Below, one piece after another: positions 9,362 to 17,700 of a DNA stretch of 64,000 nucleotides. Made by a program: the position numbers and the translations under genes. The stretch spans positions 18,912 through 82,911 of the forward strand of contig CBFHJL010000002.1 of NCBI GenBank assembly GCA_965656195.1. The letters are read 5' to 3'. The DNA comes from Brumimicrobium sp965656195 (GTDB taxonomy: Bacteria; Bacteroidota; Bacteroidia; Flavobacteriales_D; Crocinitomicaceae). A model generated the notes under the pieces. It had not been told where the DNA came from. It did no database searches and saw only the letters and a list, made by a program, of their open reading frames with translations. Position 1 is the first letter of the stretch, and the number at the start of each line of letters is the position of its first letter.

Positions 9362-10615
9362 TTATCCGGCTTTCACAATGATTAGATCCTCCCAGTTTAA
9401 GTAGGAGTTAGCAAGTTCTTGAATTCGTTGTGGAGTTATTATGTTGAGCTGATCAAGAAATTCGTTGTAATACGAAAGGTCTTTGCCATATTTTTCGACA
9501 GATAGAAAACGATCCATTTGAGCAAAAGGTCCATCGGCGTTTTTAAGTAATTGTCCAGTGATATAGTTTTTTACAAGACCTAACTCTTCTTCAGAAACTA
9601 ATTCGTTTTGGAGTCGTTTGATTTCTTCCTTGATTGCTGAAATGGTAAGATCTCTATACTTTTCACCAACTTCAGTTGAAATGAAAAAGTAACCTGTTTC
9701 CATTAATTGTGCTACTCCAGAACCTATGCCGTAAGTGTATCCTTTTTCTTCACGAATTGATGACATTAATCGCGATCCAAAATAACCTCCTAAAATCGTA
9801 TTCAGTACATTGAAGTCAATAAAATCTTCGTGATTTTTGTTGAATAAGATACGTCCAATTCGAATTGCTGTTTGAAGAGACCCATCTTTTTTCTTGTCAA
9901 TTTCTTTAGACTCATAGTCATAACTAAAGCTGTCATTCACTCTGTTTTGATATCCAAAATTCGACGTTAAGTCTATCATTTTTTTAATCATGACTTCACT
10001 TACATTTCCAACCACGGCTACTTTTTGTAATGATTTGAGGTAATGTTCTTTGTGGAATGTAGATAAATCATTTTTGTTTAATTGTCCAAAATCTGATTCA
10101 TTTGTCAGTTCACCGTATGGACTTGATGGAAAAATAGCTGAGATAAACTCTCGTCTCGCCAATGTGCTGACTTTTTCCATGCTAACATTGAATTTTTGCT
10201 TTTGATAAGCCAACGTTTGTTTGAATTCGCGTTCGTCGAATTCAACGTGCTCTATCGCATCCGTAACGATTTTAAGTATCTCAAGAATATACTCTTTGAG
10301 CCCCAAAACACTCACTACACAGTCATCAGCACTGACCTCTATATTTGTAAAACCACCAAGGCGATCGATAGATTCTTCAATAGTATCACTTGTTTTTTGA
10401 GCCGTACCTGAAAAGAGCAGGTCACTAGTCAACTGACTAACAAGTTTGTTGTGCCTGCTGCTTCCTGCATCGAAAATCAAATCGATCTTTACAGCATCAT
10501 CATCTATTTCAGACAAGTGATATAGCTTTCCTCCATTCTTAAGTGAATATTCCTTGGGAGGTAAAATTGAAATGGACTTCACATCTCTGATTTTCGGAGC
10601 TTTTGTTCTATCCAT
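9362..10615 (-). CDS. M16-family peptidase subunit, non-catalytic partner
   Basis: 417-residue M16 (insulinase/processing peptidase) fold. The zinc motif HxxEH is absent at the expected place (SSRHNKLVSQLTSDLLF), while the C-terminal half carries GSRLMSSIREEKGYTYGIGSG, the Arg/Tyr substrate-binding signature of the partner subunit in heterodimeric M16 proteases. It overlaps the active subunit upstream by 8 bp, so the two are translationally coupled and probably form a 1:1 clamshell. No signal peptide is visible, so a cytoplasmic location is likely. The physiological substrate is unknown. Confidence 0.88.
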   Translation of the reverse strand: MDRTKAPKIRDVKSISILPPKEYSLKNGGKLYHLSEIDDDAVKIDLIFDAGSSRHNKLVSQLTSDLLFSGTAQKTSDTIEESIDRLGGFTNIEVSADDCVVSVLGLKEYILEILKIVTDAIEHVEFDEREFKQTLAYQKQKFNVSMEKVSTLARREFISAIFPSSPYGELTNESDFGQLNKNDLSTFHKEHYLKSLQKVAVVGNVSEVMIKKMIDLTSNFGYQNRVNDSFSYDYESKEIDKKKDGSLQTAIRIGRILFNKNHEDFIDFNVLNTILGGYFGSRLMSSIREEKGYTYGIGSGVAQLMETGYFFISTEVGEKYRDLTISAIKEEIKRLQNELVSEEELGLVKNYITGQLLKNADGPFAQMDRFLSVEKYGKDLSYYNEFLDQLNIITPQRIQELANSYLNWEDLIIVKAG

Positions 10616-11852
10616 TGTTTTTAGCTTTTATAGTTAATCGAGTACAATTCGTTTTTTTAAGAATCAACTGAGACTGTTCTTTTATTTCTCTAGGAGTGAT
10701 CTTTTCGTATGCTTCTGTTTCGAGATTCATGTTATTCGCATCACCCAATAGTTCGTGAAGACAAAGGCTAATACTCTTTTGGAGTACTCCCTGTTCAGAA
10801 AAAACTTTCGTTGTTTTTACTTTATTGATGATCTTTTCGAGTTCATCTTTTTCGATACTACCATTCATTAATTCTTCAAGAACGAGATGGATTTCCTTTT
10901 CAACTTGTGACACATCTACTCCTTCAGATGGTTTTCCACTAATCATTAGTAACCCAGTATCGAAAGATCCCATCACATATGCATTAATCTCTGAAACCAG
11001 TTCTTTTTCTTTTTTCAACTTTTTATATAGTCGAGAAGACTTCCCTCTACCGAGAATATCTGATATCAGATCTGCTGTATGATAATGTTCTTTATTTCTA
11101 CCTGGCATTTTGAACCCTAGATAAAAAGCATCAGAAGGAACATCTCTTTCTATAGTTTTCTCTTTGTAAGTAGTCTGTTTAGGTTCTTCAGGAAGGACTC
11201 TTTCGTAAATTTTTCGAGAAGGTATGTCGCCGTACCATTTGTTAACAACTTCTTTAATGTAATCTAACTCAAAATTCCCTGAAATACAGAGTATTGCATT
11301 CCCAGGATGGTAATAACGATGAAAAAAGTCTTTTACTTCTTTCATTGTAGCTTCTTCAATGTGACTGATATCCTTTCCTATCGTTGCCCATTTGTAAGGA
11401 TGTTTCTCATATGCCAATGGTCTGAACTCTAGCCACATGTCTCCATAAGGTTGATTCAAATAACGTTGTTTGAATTCTTCTATAACAACACTTCTTTGAA
11501 CTTCTAAGCTTTTCTCTGTAAAGGCCAAAGAAAGCATGCGGTCACTTTCTAGCCAAAGGGCAGTCTCTAAGTTTTCAGCAGGAACGATATCGTAATAGTT
11601 GGTCATATCATTACTGGTAAAAGCATTATTCTGACCTCCCGCTTTTTGAAGTGGCCCATCGAAATTTGGTATATTAACAGAACCTCCAAACATCAAATGC
11701 TCGAAGAGGTGAGCAAAACCAGTTCTGGATTCATCTTCATCCCTTGCACCGACATCGTAAAGCGTATTCACCACAGCCATGGGAGTGGCTATATCTTTAT
11801 GAAATAAAACTCTCAGTCCGTTAGAGAGTTTGAAACGTTCAAATTCGATCAT
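10608..11852 (-). CDS. M16-family zinc metallopeptidase, catalytic subunit
   Basis: 414-residue M16B-type peptidase. The inverted zinc-binding motif is intact in TGFAHLFEHLMFGGS (HxxEH), with the distal glutamate expected in LEVQRSVVIEEFKQRY. The conserved second-half signature is replaced by a degenerate version (GRGKSSRLYKKLKKEKELV), which fits division of labour with the downstream partner. Its ATG shares one base with the stop of the flavoenzyme gene upstream (TAATG), so all three genes form one coupled operon. The substrate is unknown; bacterial homologues degrade peptides in the cytoplasm or periplasm, and no export signal is seen here. Confidence 0.92.
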   Translation of the reverse strand: MIEFERFKLSNGLRVLFHKDIATPMAVVNTLYDVGARDEDESRTGFAHLFEHLMFGGSVNIPNFDGPLQKAGGQNNAFTSNDMTNYYDIVPAENLETALWLESDRMLSLAFTEKSLEVQRSVVIEEFKQRYLNQPYGDMWLEFRPLAYEKHPYKWATIGKDISHIEEATMKEVKDFFHRYYHPGNAILCISGNFELDYIKEVVNKWYGDIPSRKIYERVLPEEPKQTTYKEKTIERDVPSDAFYLGFKMPGRNKEHYHTADLISDILGRGKSSRLYKKLKKEKELVSEINAYVMGSFDTGLLMISGKPSEGVDVSQVEKEIHLVLEELMNGSIEKDELEKIINKVKTTKVFSEQGVLQKSISLCLHELLGDANNMNLETEAYEKITPREIKEQSQLILKKTNCTRLTIKAKNNG

Positions 11853-12808
11853 TAAAAGTTGTATTTATTATCAGAATTTTGAGCCTTCAGTTCAGTCTTG
11901 AAGTTACGTATGATTTCATTCAAAATTTGGGCTGCTGGTTTTATATCGTTTATTAAGCCAGAGACCTGACCTATCTCTAATTCTCCTTCGATAAGATCCC
12001 CTTCAAACATTCCTTTCTTCGCACGTCCACGACCCAAAAGTTCCTTCAATTCATTTATTTTACTTCCATTACGATACGCCTCGGCTACCTGGTCGAAAAA
12101 CGCGTTTTTGATCAATCGAACTGGTGTAATTTCTTTCAATGTTAATTTAGTGCCTCCTTCTTGAGTTTCTACTACAGTGTTTTTGAAATTGATATGAGCG
12201 GAAGACTCTTCAGAGGCTACAAATCGACTCCCAATTTGTACAGCATCCGCACCTAGGTTCATTGCGGCTAACATACCTCTACCATCTCCAATTCCGCCTG
12301 CAGCAATTACTGGAATGTTAACAGCATCTGCAACCATTGGAATCAGACAGAATGTTGTCGTTTCGTCAATTCCGTTATGTCCTCCTGCTTCAAATCCTTC
12401 TGCAACGACTGCATCAACACCTGCTTCTTCAGATTTCTTAGCGAATTTTACGCTGGAAACAACATGAACTACTTTTATTCCGTGATCTTGTAGATGTTTT
12501 GTCCATGTTTTTGGACTCCCCGCCGAAGAGAAAACGATTGGTACTTCGTGTTTGATCACCGTCTCAATATGTTTATCTATATCTGGATAAATCATCGGTA
12601 AGTTGACAGCAAATGGTTTGTCAGTCGCCGCCTTACACTTGCGTACATGTTCATCCAGTACTTCTGGATACATACTTCCAGAACCAATGATTCCGAGTCC
12701 TCCTGCATTGGAAACAGCAGAAGCTAATTCCCAGCCTGAACACCAAATCATACCTGCTTGGATTAATGGATAATCAATACCAAATAACTCAGTTACTCTA
12801 TTGCTCAT
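11852..12808 (-). CDS. NAD(P)H-dependent flavin oxidoreductase, nitronate monooxygenase/FabK-like
   Basis: 318-residue FMN-dependent TIM-barrel enzyme of the 2-nitropropane-dioxygenase family. FMN contacts are visible in LIQAGMIWCSGWELASAVSNAGGLGIIG, and in the phosphate-binding IPVIAAGGIGDGRGM and GADAVQIGSRFVASEES. The putative catalytic His is in EAGGHNG. Members either oxidise nitronates or act as the enoyl-ACP reductase FabK, and sequence alone does not decide. It is the first gene of a tightly coupled operon with the two M16 subunits, a pairing without an obvious metabolic explanation. Confidence 0.85.
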   Translation of the reverse strand: MSNRVTELFGIDYPLIQAGMIWCSGWELASAVSNAGGLGIIGSGSMYPEVLDEHVRKCKAATDKPFAVNLPMIYPDIDKHIETVIKHEVPIVFSSAGSPKTWTKHLQDHGIKVVHVVSSVKFAKKSEEAGVDAVVAEGFEAGGHNGIDETTTFCLIPMVADAVNIPVIAAGGIGDGRGMLAAMNLGADAVQIGSRFVASEESSAHINFKNTVVETQEGGTKLTLKEITPVRLIKNAFFDQVAEAYRNGSKINELKELLGRGRAKKGMFEGDLIEGELEIGQVSGLINDIKPAAQILNEIIRNFKTELKAQNSDNKYNF

Positions 12809-12829
12809 TGTATTAAATTAAGGGTGAAA

Positions 12830-13660
12830 CTAGTTGCTCTTTTGAAGCATTTTCTTACTAGCCAGGAATATGATTATGATACCTGCCAGAACGAAAGGAA
12901 CACTAAGCCACTGACCAGTATTAATTATCATTCCCGCATCTCGATCAGCCTGTCCGACCTTGACAAATTCAACGATAAATCTCCATCCGAAGATGAATAT
13001 CAAGAAAAAGCCAAAGATCATACCTTTCTTTTCTTTCATGGTGGTTTTCCAGTAGAAGCGATGTAAGACAAAAAAGCTTATCAAATAACCAATTGCTTCA
13101 TAGAGTTGAGCAGGGTGACGATAAACGTGTTGCATTTCTCCATCTATCATTACCATGTTGGTATAACTCTCTTGCATGAATTTAAAGCCCCATGGAAGAT
13201 CCGTTGGTTGACCAATGATCTCATGATTCACTAAATTTCCTAAGCGAATAAAACAACCCGCAATCGCAATTGGTGCGACGATTCTGTCGAGAATCCAAAA
13301 CATATTTTTCTTCGTCACATATTTACTGTAAATGAATAGTGCGATTAAAATAGCAATTGCACCACCATGACTGGCAAGCCCTCCTTCCCAAACCTTGAAG
13401 ATGTCAATCGGATTTTCTTTATATAAATGCCAATCATAAAAGAACACATGTCCGAGACGCGCACCTACAATAGTTGCTATTACCACATAGATGAGTAGTT
13501 TATCCAGCCACGCCTCTGGAATATCTTCTTTTTTGAACATTTTCTTGATAACGTAGAATCCAATAATCAGGCCTGTAACGAAAAGAAGTCCGTAAAGATT
13601 TGGTGTATTCCAGCCATCAATAAGTTGTGAAGATACATTCCATTCAATTCCTAAGATCAC
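12830..13660 (-). CDS. lgt: prolipoprotein diacylglyceryl transferase Lgt
   Basis: 276-residue inner-membrane enzyme that moves diacylglycerol from phosphatidylglycerol to the lipobox Cys, the first step of lipoprotein maturation. About seven hydrophobic segments are present. Family signatures are GARLGHVFFYDW, the catalytic SHGGAIAILIALF region, IRLGNLVNHEIIGQP (the Lgt box with essential Arg, Asn and Glu) and YRHPAQLYEA. It serves the lipoproteins encoded here at 1.3, 16.0 and 33.5 kb. It lies 21 bp upstream of the flavoenzyme gene on the same strand and may head the operon. Confidence 0.95.
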   Translation of the reverse strand: MILGIEWNVSSQLIDGWNTPNLYGLLFVTGLIIGFYVIKKMFKKEDIPEAWLDKLLIYVVIATIVGARLGHVFFYDWHLYKENPIDIFKVWEGGLASHGGAIAILIALFIYSKYVTKKNMFWILDRIVAPIAIAGCFIRLGNLVNHEIIGQPTDLPWGFKFMQESYTNMVMIDGEMQHVYRHPAQLYEAIGYLISFFVLHRFYWKTTMKEKKGMIFGFFLIFIFGWRFIVEFVKVGQADRDAGMIINTGQWLSVPFVLAGIIIIFLASKKMLQKSN

Positions 13661-14095
13661 GATAAAGTCGTTTTATAATTAGAAACCGAAAGATAGGAGT
13701 TTTTGATGAAGTAGGCGCTAAATTAATTGAAGACATTTTTGATGTGAGCACAGCATTTATAAATGTCACTTATTAAACATTTTTTATTAAACATTAACAC
13801 CAGTATGTTTTTTAAGCTGACAAATGACCGTTTGCTTTAGATTAAATATAAAAAAATATAAATCAAATATGAGAGTTCAGAATATACACTTATATTAGTG
13901 GTCCTGAATGAAATGGATCTTTCACTCAAGACTTAACCATGACTGATTGAGCCAGAATTTACACACTACTGATGAGATTTTTTTTCGTTTCTGAAAGAAA
14001 AGACGGATAACGAAAAGTGTTAAAGGAAACTACTTTATTTTTTTGATGAATAATGTATAAGTGGATTTTTTTTATCGGAGTAGCTGATTGATTGA
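13661..14095. other. 435-bp intergenic region between divergent lgt and the LuxR-type regulator
   Basis: AT-rich non-coding stretch between divergently transcribed genes, so it should contain both promoters. The one clear structure is a direct repeat of TTATTAAACATT at 13770-13781 and 13784-13795 (14-bp period), a possible operator. No ORF with a credible start, no RNA gene and no well-formed terminator was seen. No promoter fits the TTG/TAnnTTTG consensus with good spacing. Confidence 0.6.
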
Positions 14096-15016
14096 ATGTT
14101 TGGAACTCAACTACATATAATCACGTTTATTTTTTTAGGAATAGAAATGCTATTCCTTCTTGCATTGATGGTCTATTGTTTATCGCGCCCGAAAGATAAA
14201 ACTAGAATTAGGTTTTTTATGCTCACCTTGTTCTTTATTTTCTACAATCTAGCAAGTGGATTGCTACCTGACGATCTTTATCCTATTCCTATATTAGCTC
14301 AAAATATACTTGCTTACGGAACTGGCATTGGACTTGCAAGCTATTATTTTTACTACTTGGTTAAAGAGTTGAATATTCGAAAAGACAAATTTTTCAATCC
14401 TAAAACTTTACTGATTAGTTTGGCGGGATCATTTATGGTCGGGTTTGTGCTTATTTACCTATTGACTCAAAATGCGAATTTATCTAAACTTGTATTCATT
14501 ATTTTTCCGGTTTCAATTGCGCTCTACTATTGTATGCGCACAGTGCAATTCATCTTAAATAAAACAAATGACAGAAAGGATCACGATAATCATCATCGAT
14601 TTTTGAGAATATCGAGTTATTTAGGCATAATTTTCATGGCCACAATGCCGATTGTTGTTGCCTTTGGTGATTACCAGTCTTTAAATCTTGGCTTGGTAAA
14701 CATCACTTTTGTGCTTTCAGCTATAGCTTTTGTGAAAGGATTGATTTATCAAAGTAGAATGGAGTACAATGCGCTCATGGAAATAGGCTATTACGCTAAG
14801 CAAAAACCGTCAAAAGAAGAAGTCGTTGAGGCTATTGCCGATTCATTAACGCACAAAGAAACCGAGGTAGCCAGGTTGATGCTTAAGGACCTTACCTATC
14901 GAGAGATCAGTAAGCAACTATTTATTGCTGAGCGGACAGCGTCAAAACATGCATCCAATATTTTTAAGAAAACTGAATGCAGGTCAAAGAAGGAATTTAT
15001 TGAACGGTATGGGTAG
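14096..15016 (+). CDS. membrane-anchored LuxR-type helix-turn-helix regulator
   Basis: 306-residue protein with about seven hydrophobic segments in residues 8-220, joined by short charged loops, then a cytoplasmic LuxR/GerE DNA-binding domain at about 250-305 (LTHKETEVARLMLKDLTYRE, IAERTASKHASNIFKKT). The DNA-binding part has the typical fold residues and ends within four residues of the C terminus. This is a one-component membrane sensor architecture found in Bacteroidota. No ligand domain is recognised. It lies 657 bp upstream of the precursor-peptide gene in the same orientation and is the best candidate for regulator of that cluster; the link is inferred from position. Confidence 0.85.
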   Translation: MFGTQLHIITFIFLGIEMLFLLALMVYCLSRPKDKTRIRFFMLTLFFIFYNLASGLLPDDLYPIPILAQNILAYGTGIGLASYYFYYLVKELNIRKDKFFNPKTLLISLAGSFMVGFVLIYLLTQNANLSKLVFIIFPVSIALYYCMRTVQFILNKTNDRKDHDNHHRFLRISSYLGIIFMATMPIVVAFGDYQSLNLGLVNITFVLSAIAFVKGLIYQSRMEYNALMEIGYYAKQKPSKEEVVEAIADSLTHKETEVARLMLKDLTYREISKQLFIAERTASKHASNIFKKTECRSKKEFIERYG

Positions 15017-15045
15017 AGAAGGTTTTTTTTAACAAAAATTCAATT

Positions 15046-15347
15046 ATGAAATTAATTTTGACATTTTTATTCCTGTGTTATTCATTGATTGGAGTAGGAC
15101 AGACTGTTACAAAAGATTACCGACACTATTTTCAACTATCAAATTATGCCAAATATAAACTTCGAACTGGATGGACCAATATCATGCTGTTTATCTAAAA
15201 TTAGAACAGCCATTTGGAAGTATGGCAAATGCCGATGGAATGCTTTTTCCAATCAAAGACATTGAAGAATGCAATAAAAATAGACTATCAATTGGTCTGC
15301 TTCCATTAAATCAGTATTTAATGTTGACTGGATATAGAATTGAATGA
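15046..15347 (+). pseudogene. frameshifted small secreted-protein gene
   Basis: Two overlapping ORFs read as one broken gene. 15046-15198 gives 50 residues with a signal peptide (MKLILTFLFLCYSLIGVGQ) and stops at TAA. The second frame is open from 15159, has ATG at 15171 and runs to TGA at 15347, giving a peptide with GSMANADGMLFPIKDIEE and LLPLNQYLMLTGYRIE. Neither frame alone looks complete: the first ends abruptly after the signal peptide, the second lacks export information. A one- or two-base change in 15159-15198 would join them into about 100 residues. A sequencing error is the alternative. No family is recognised. Confidence 0.5.
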
Positions 15348-15673
15348 CCTTCCTTGGATCCCACTAAAATCAAGTGTTTCAAAAAAGTACGTAGAGAGTA
15401 CGTATGCGTAAAAATCAAATCTACGTACAAAATACGTACTATTTTTTGGGTGTTTATTAGCGAATTCTACAATTTTGATTCGATATCAAAAAAATAAAAA
15501 GAATCTGCTGCAAAGGATTCTTGTAAAAACCTAAATTTATGTCATTGCAGGGCCGTAAAGGAGGGTACTTGAAAAAGCGTATACTCCCTGAGACGTTTTG
15601 ACGGGTTAAAAATAGTTCAGGGTATAACTACTGAAATCTAAAAAGAAAGTAAGTGTTTTAAATTTGAATAATT
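15348..15673 (+). promoter_or_regulatory. 326-bp non-coding region upstream of the precursor gene
   Basis: No credible ORF. It holds the TACGTA palindrome cluster (15387-15440), a small hairpin AAGAATC/GATTCTT (15499-15505 with 15516-15522), and TAAATTTG at 15659-15666, which matches the Bacteroidota -7 box TAnnTTTG, although no TTG stands at the proper distance. If used, transcription would start within a few bases of the precursor ATG at 15674. The length and structure suggest that this is the control region of the RiPP cluster. Confidence 0.55.
15387..15440. repeat. four TACGTA-core sites forming interleaved inverted repeats
   Basis: Sites are GTACGTAGA (15387-15395), AGTACGTAT (15397-15405), TCTACGTAC (15420-15428) and ATACGTACT (15432-15440). 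Site 3 is the exact reverse complement of site 1, and site 4 of site 2. Because they share a self-complementary TACGTA core, they can also pair in nested fashion (1 with 4, 2 with 3), and the array is followed by TTTTTT at 15442-15447. Alternatives are a multi-dimer operator, or a hairpin acting as terminator for the upstream gene. Confidence 0.75.
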
Positions 15674-15904
15674 ATGAAAGCTTCAAAAATTGAAAACTTG
15701 AAAGAATATGAAACTAAGGACATTGCAAAAGTTTCTGGGGGTGCAGATCCAGAAGTTACTGCGGGAATTAGTTTTACTCTAGGTCCAAGTCAGAATTGGT
15801 TTGATGGTTCTTTATGGGGTAATTTATTTGATGGTAATCCTGATACGAGACCAGATTTGAATGAGTTCGATGATGGTAAAGTTGATGTTGATGTAAAAGT
15901 ATAG
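15674..15904 (+). CDS. double-glycine-leader RiPP precursor peptide (putative graspetide)
   Basis: 76-residue peptide. Residues 1-23 form a charged amphipathic leader ending in IAKVSGG, the GG cleavage site recognised by C39 peptidase-ABC exporters such as the one at 18.9 kb. The predicted 53-residue core begins ADPEV and is rich in Asp/Glu with several Ser/Thr (T29, S33, T35, S39, S46, T58) and two Lys, and has no Cys. That composition excludes thioether and thiazole chemistry and suits ATP-grasp ester or amide cross-links between Ser/Thr/Lys and Asp/Glu side chains. The gene is followed at once by an intrinsic terminator and then by the maturation genes. Assignment rests on leader, composition and context, not on a recognised core family. 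Confidence 0.75.
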   Translation: MKASKIENLKEYETKDIAKVSGGADPEVTAGISFTLGPSQNWFDGSLWGNLFDGNPDTRPDLNEFDDGKVDVDVKV

Positions 15905-15922
15905 AACTTATAACTTGTTTAT

Positions 15923-15952
15923 AAGGAGGGTGGTCAATTCACCCTCCTTTTA
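15923..15952 (+). terminator. intrinsic terminator/attenuator after the precursor gene
   Basis: Perfect 10-bp stem AAGGAGGGTG (15923-15932) with CACCCTCCTT (15940-15949), 7-base loop, then a short T tract (TTTTAG). It lies between the precursor gene and the lipoprotein-ligase-SPASM operon. Partial read-through would give more precursor mRNA than enzyme mRNA. Confidence 0.85.
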
Positions 15953-15973
15953 GAATACCTTGTCTTTGAATTT

Positions 15974-16747
15974 ATGACGTATAGAATATTCACATTTTGT
16001 TTTTTCATTACCCTATTATTTGCTTGCCAAGTACATAGGAATATTCGATCCGATCAAATTCTTAGTGAAGATAAGGCATACCTTTATCATTCTTTTTTCA
16101 TGGATCCTTCAGGAGACACATTGATTTCAGACTCTTTTATTATGAGGGCACTTGATAGGCCTTGGATAGGACAGTTAAGAAGGCAGGAAGCCATCCAATA
16201 TGAGTATTTTACTGACGAATCGGCTTTTGAAAAATACAAGGATCCAGAATTGTTTTATAGGTCAAAGGACAGTATTTATTATGAGAAGAATGGAGAAATG
16301 AAAGTCAAGAACAATGAGATTACGGGGGCTATTTCAATCGGTAATTCAAAATACTTCTGGATTCATCCGCCAAGATCTAATCAGTTTAGAATGTTGACTT
16401 ATTCAGCTTATTTATCGACTGGAAGCAGCGCCTTAACTGATTCAACGGAATTCTATTCTGGTCATTTGAATAGATATGGTTTGGGAAGATTTATCTTTGA
16501 TTATGAAGTTCATCCTGTTGATATTCATAATTCTTTAGAACCAAGACTTGATTCTCCGGATGAATGTTGGTCAATTAACGCAATTTCGAAATTGAAATGC
16601 TCTGATAATATTAGATGTGATACAAATGTATTTAATTCTAGACTAGAATCAATTTACACTAAGGAGTATGGGTTTATTGAAGCAATTTATTTTTTTGCAG
16701 ATGGAACGCAAATAAGTTTTTATTTAGAAGATATAGTGAAACAATGA
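15974..16747 (+). CDS. lipoprotein of unknown function in the RiPP operon
   Basis: 257-residue protein with a type II signal peptide (IFTFCFFITLLFAC, acylated Cys18), so it should sit in the envelope after Lgt processing. The mature part is soluble and probably mixed alpha/beta, with four cysteines clustered near residues 196-217. No family is recognised. Its last four bases (ATGA, 16744-16747) overlap the start of the ATP-grasp gene, so it is translationally coupled to the maturation genes. Possible roles, all inferred from position, are self-protection, an envelope target of the peptide, or assistance in export. Confidence 0.75.
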   Translation: MTYRIFTFCFFITLLFACQVHRNIRSDQILSEDKAYLYHSFFMDPSGDTLISDSFIMRALDRPWIGQLRRQEAIQYEYFTDESAFEKYKDPELFYRSKDSIYYEKNGEMKVKNNEITGAISIGNSKYFWIHPPRSNQFRMLTYSAYLSTGSSALTDSTEFYSGHLNRYGLGRFIFDYEVHPVDIHNSLEPRLDSPDECWSINAISKLKCSDNIRCDTNVFNSRLESIYTKEYGFIEAIYFFADGTQISFYLEDIVKQ

Positions 16748-17700
16748 TCATATTGTTTTCACATAACGGAGATAGAAATACTAACCATTTGATAGATTGG
16801 TTGGAGCATTTTGGGTGTATATATGAAAGGATCAATCTTCCTGATGAAGATTTTCATAATATTAGTGTAACTGCGAATGATGATTTCCAAATAGCTCTTA
16901 CTTTGAAGTCAGGCAGAAAACTAAAGCTTTCTGATATTGATTTCTTTTTTGTTAGAGGTAGAGGTTTTGAAAGAAATTTCAGTTGTTCTGACAGCAGATT
17001 TCCCAGTAAAGTATTGGATGGTTTTCTTAAACAAGAGTATTCTGCTTTAGTAACCACTTTTTATGCACAGGTGAACTTGAAGGCTATTGGCTGCTTCGCT
17101 TATTCACCAAAATTAAATAAGTTAAACCAGCTCAATCTCGCTTTGAAAGTTGGCTTGTCAATTCCTCCATTCGCCATCGATAAATGTATAAGTAATAAAG
17201 TTCATGAAGTAGCGGGAGATAAATTAATTGTAAAAGCAATTGAAAAAAATTTGGGGATTGATCATGACGAAAAGATATTTGTCCAGAGAGTTCAACGTTT
17301 AGAAAAGGACAAAACAAAAAACCGATTTTTCCCTACCTTTTTTCAACAGGAAATAATCAAAGATTATGAGATTCGAATTTTTTATTTAGATGGAGAGTTT
17401 TATTCAATAAAATTTGGTTCTGAATCGGTAAAAGTAGATATGAGGGAAAATTATTCAGAATCTTGGTATGAACCATATGAACTTCCTAAGCGAATAAAGA
17501 TAAAAATTACAGAATTAATGAAAGGACTTTCCCTCATTTCAGGCTCTATCGATATGCTTAAATCTATTGATGGCACCTACTATTTTTTAGAAGTTAATCC
17601 AAATGGACAGTACGATTGGGTTTCGAAATATGGGGGGCACAATTTGCATAAAAGAATAGCTATGTATTTAGCTGAAAAACAGAAAATCAATTTATTATGA
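16744..17700 (+). CDS. gwsG: grasp-with-spasm ATP-grasp peptide maturase
   Basis: 318-residue ATP-grasp ligase of the MvdD/MdnC-like group that makes side-chain ester or amide cross-links in graspetides. Visible features are the N-terminal MIILFSHNGDRNTNHLIDWL, the central ATP-binding strands (LIVKAIE, FVQRVQ, KDYEIRIFYLDGEFYSIKF) and the C-terminal metal/ATP site FLEVNPNGQYDW, where the Glu and Asn bind Mg-ATP. It overlaps the lipoprotein gene (ATGA) upstream and the small ORF at 17697 (ATGA) downstream, so translation is coupled through the block. The neighbouring SPASM gene makes this the 'grasp-with-spasm' type. Confidence 0.87.
   Translation: MIILFSHNGDRNTNHLIDWLEHFGCIYERINLPDEDFHNISVTANDDFQIALTLKSGRKLKLSDIDFFFVRGRGFERNFSCSDSRFPSKVLDGFLKQEYSALVTTFYAQVNLKAIGCFAYSPKLNKLNQLNLALKVGLSIPPFAIDKCISNKVHEVAGDKLIVKAIEKNLGIDHDEKIFVQRVQRLEKDKTKNRFFPTFFQQEIIKDYEIRIFYLDGEFYSIKFGSESVKVDMRENYSESWYEPYELPKRIKIKITELMKGLSLISGSIDMLKSIDGTYYFLEVNPNGQYDWVSKYGGHNLHKRIAMYLAEKQKINLL

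Noticed and set aside
15674..15904. Precursor as lanthipeptide, sactipeptide or thiazole-type RiPP
   Set aside because: The core has no cysteine, and no LanM, radical-SAM core or YcaO gene is nearby.
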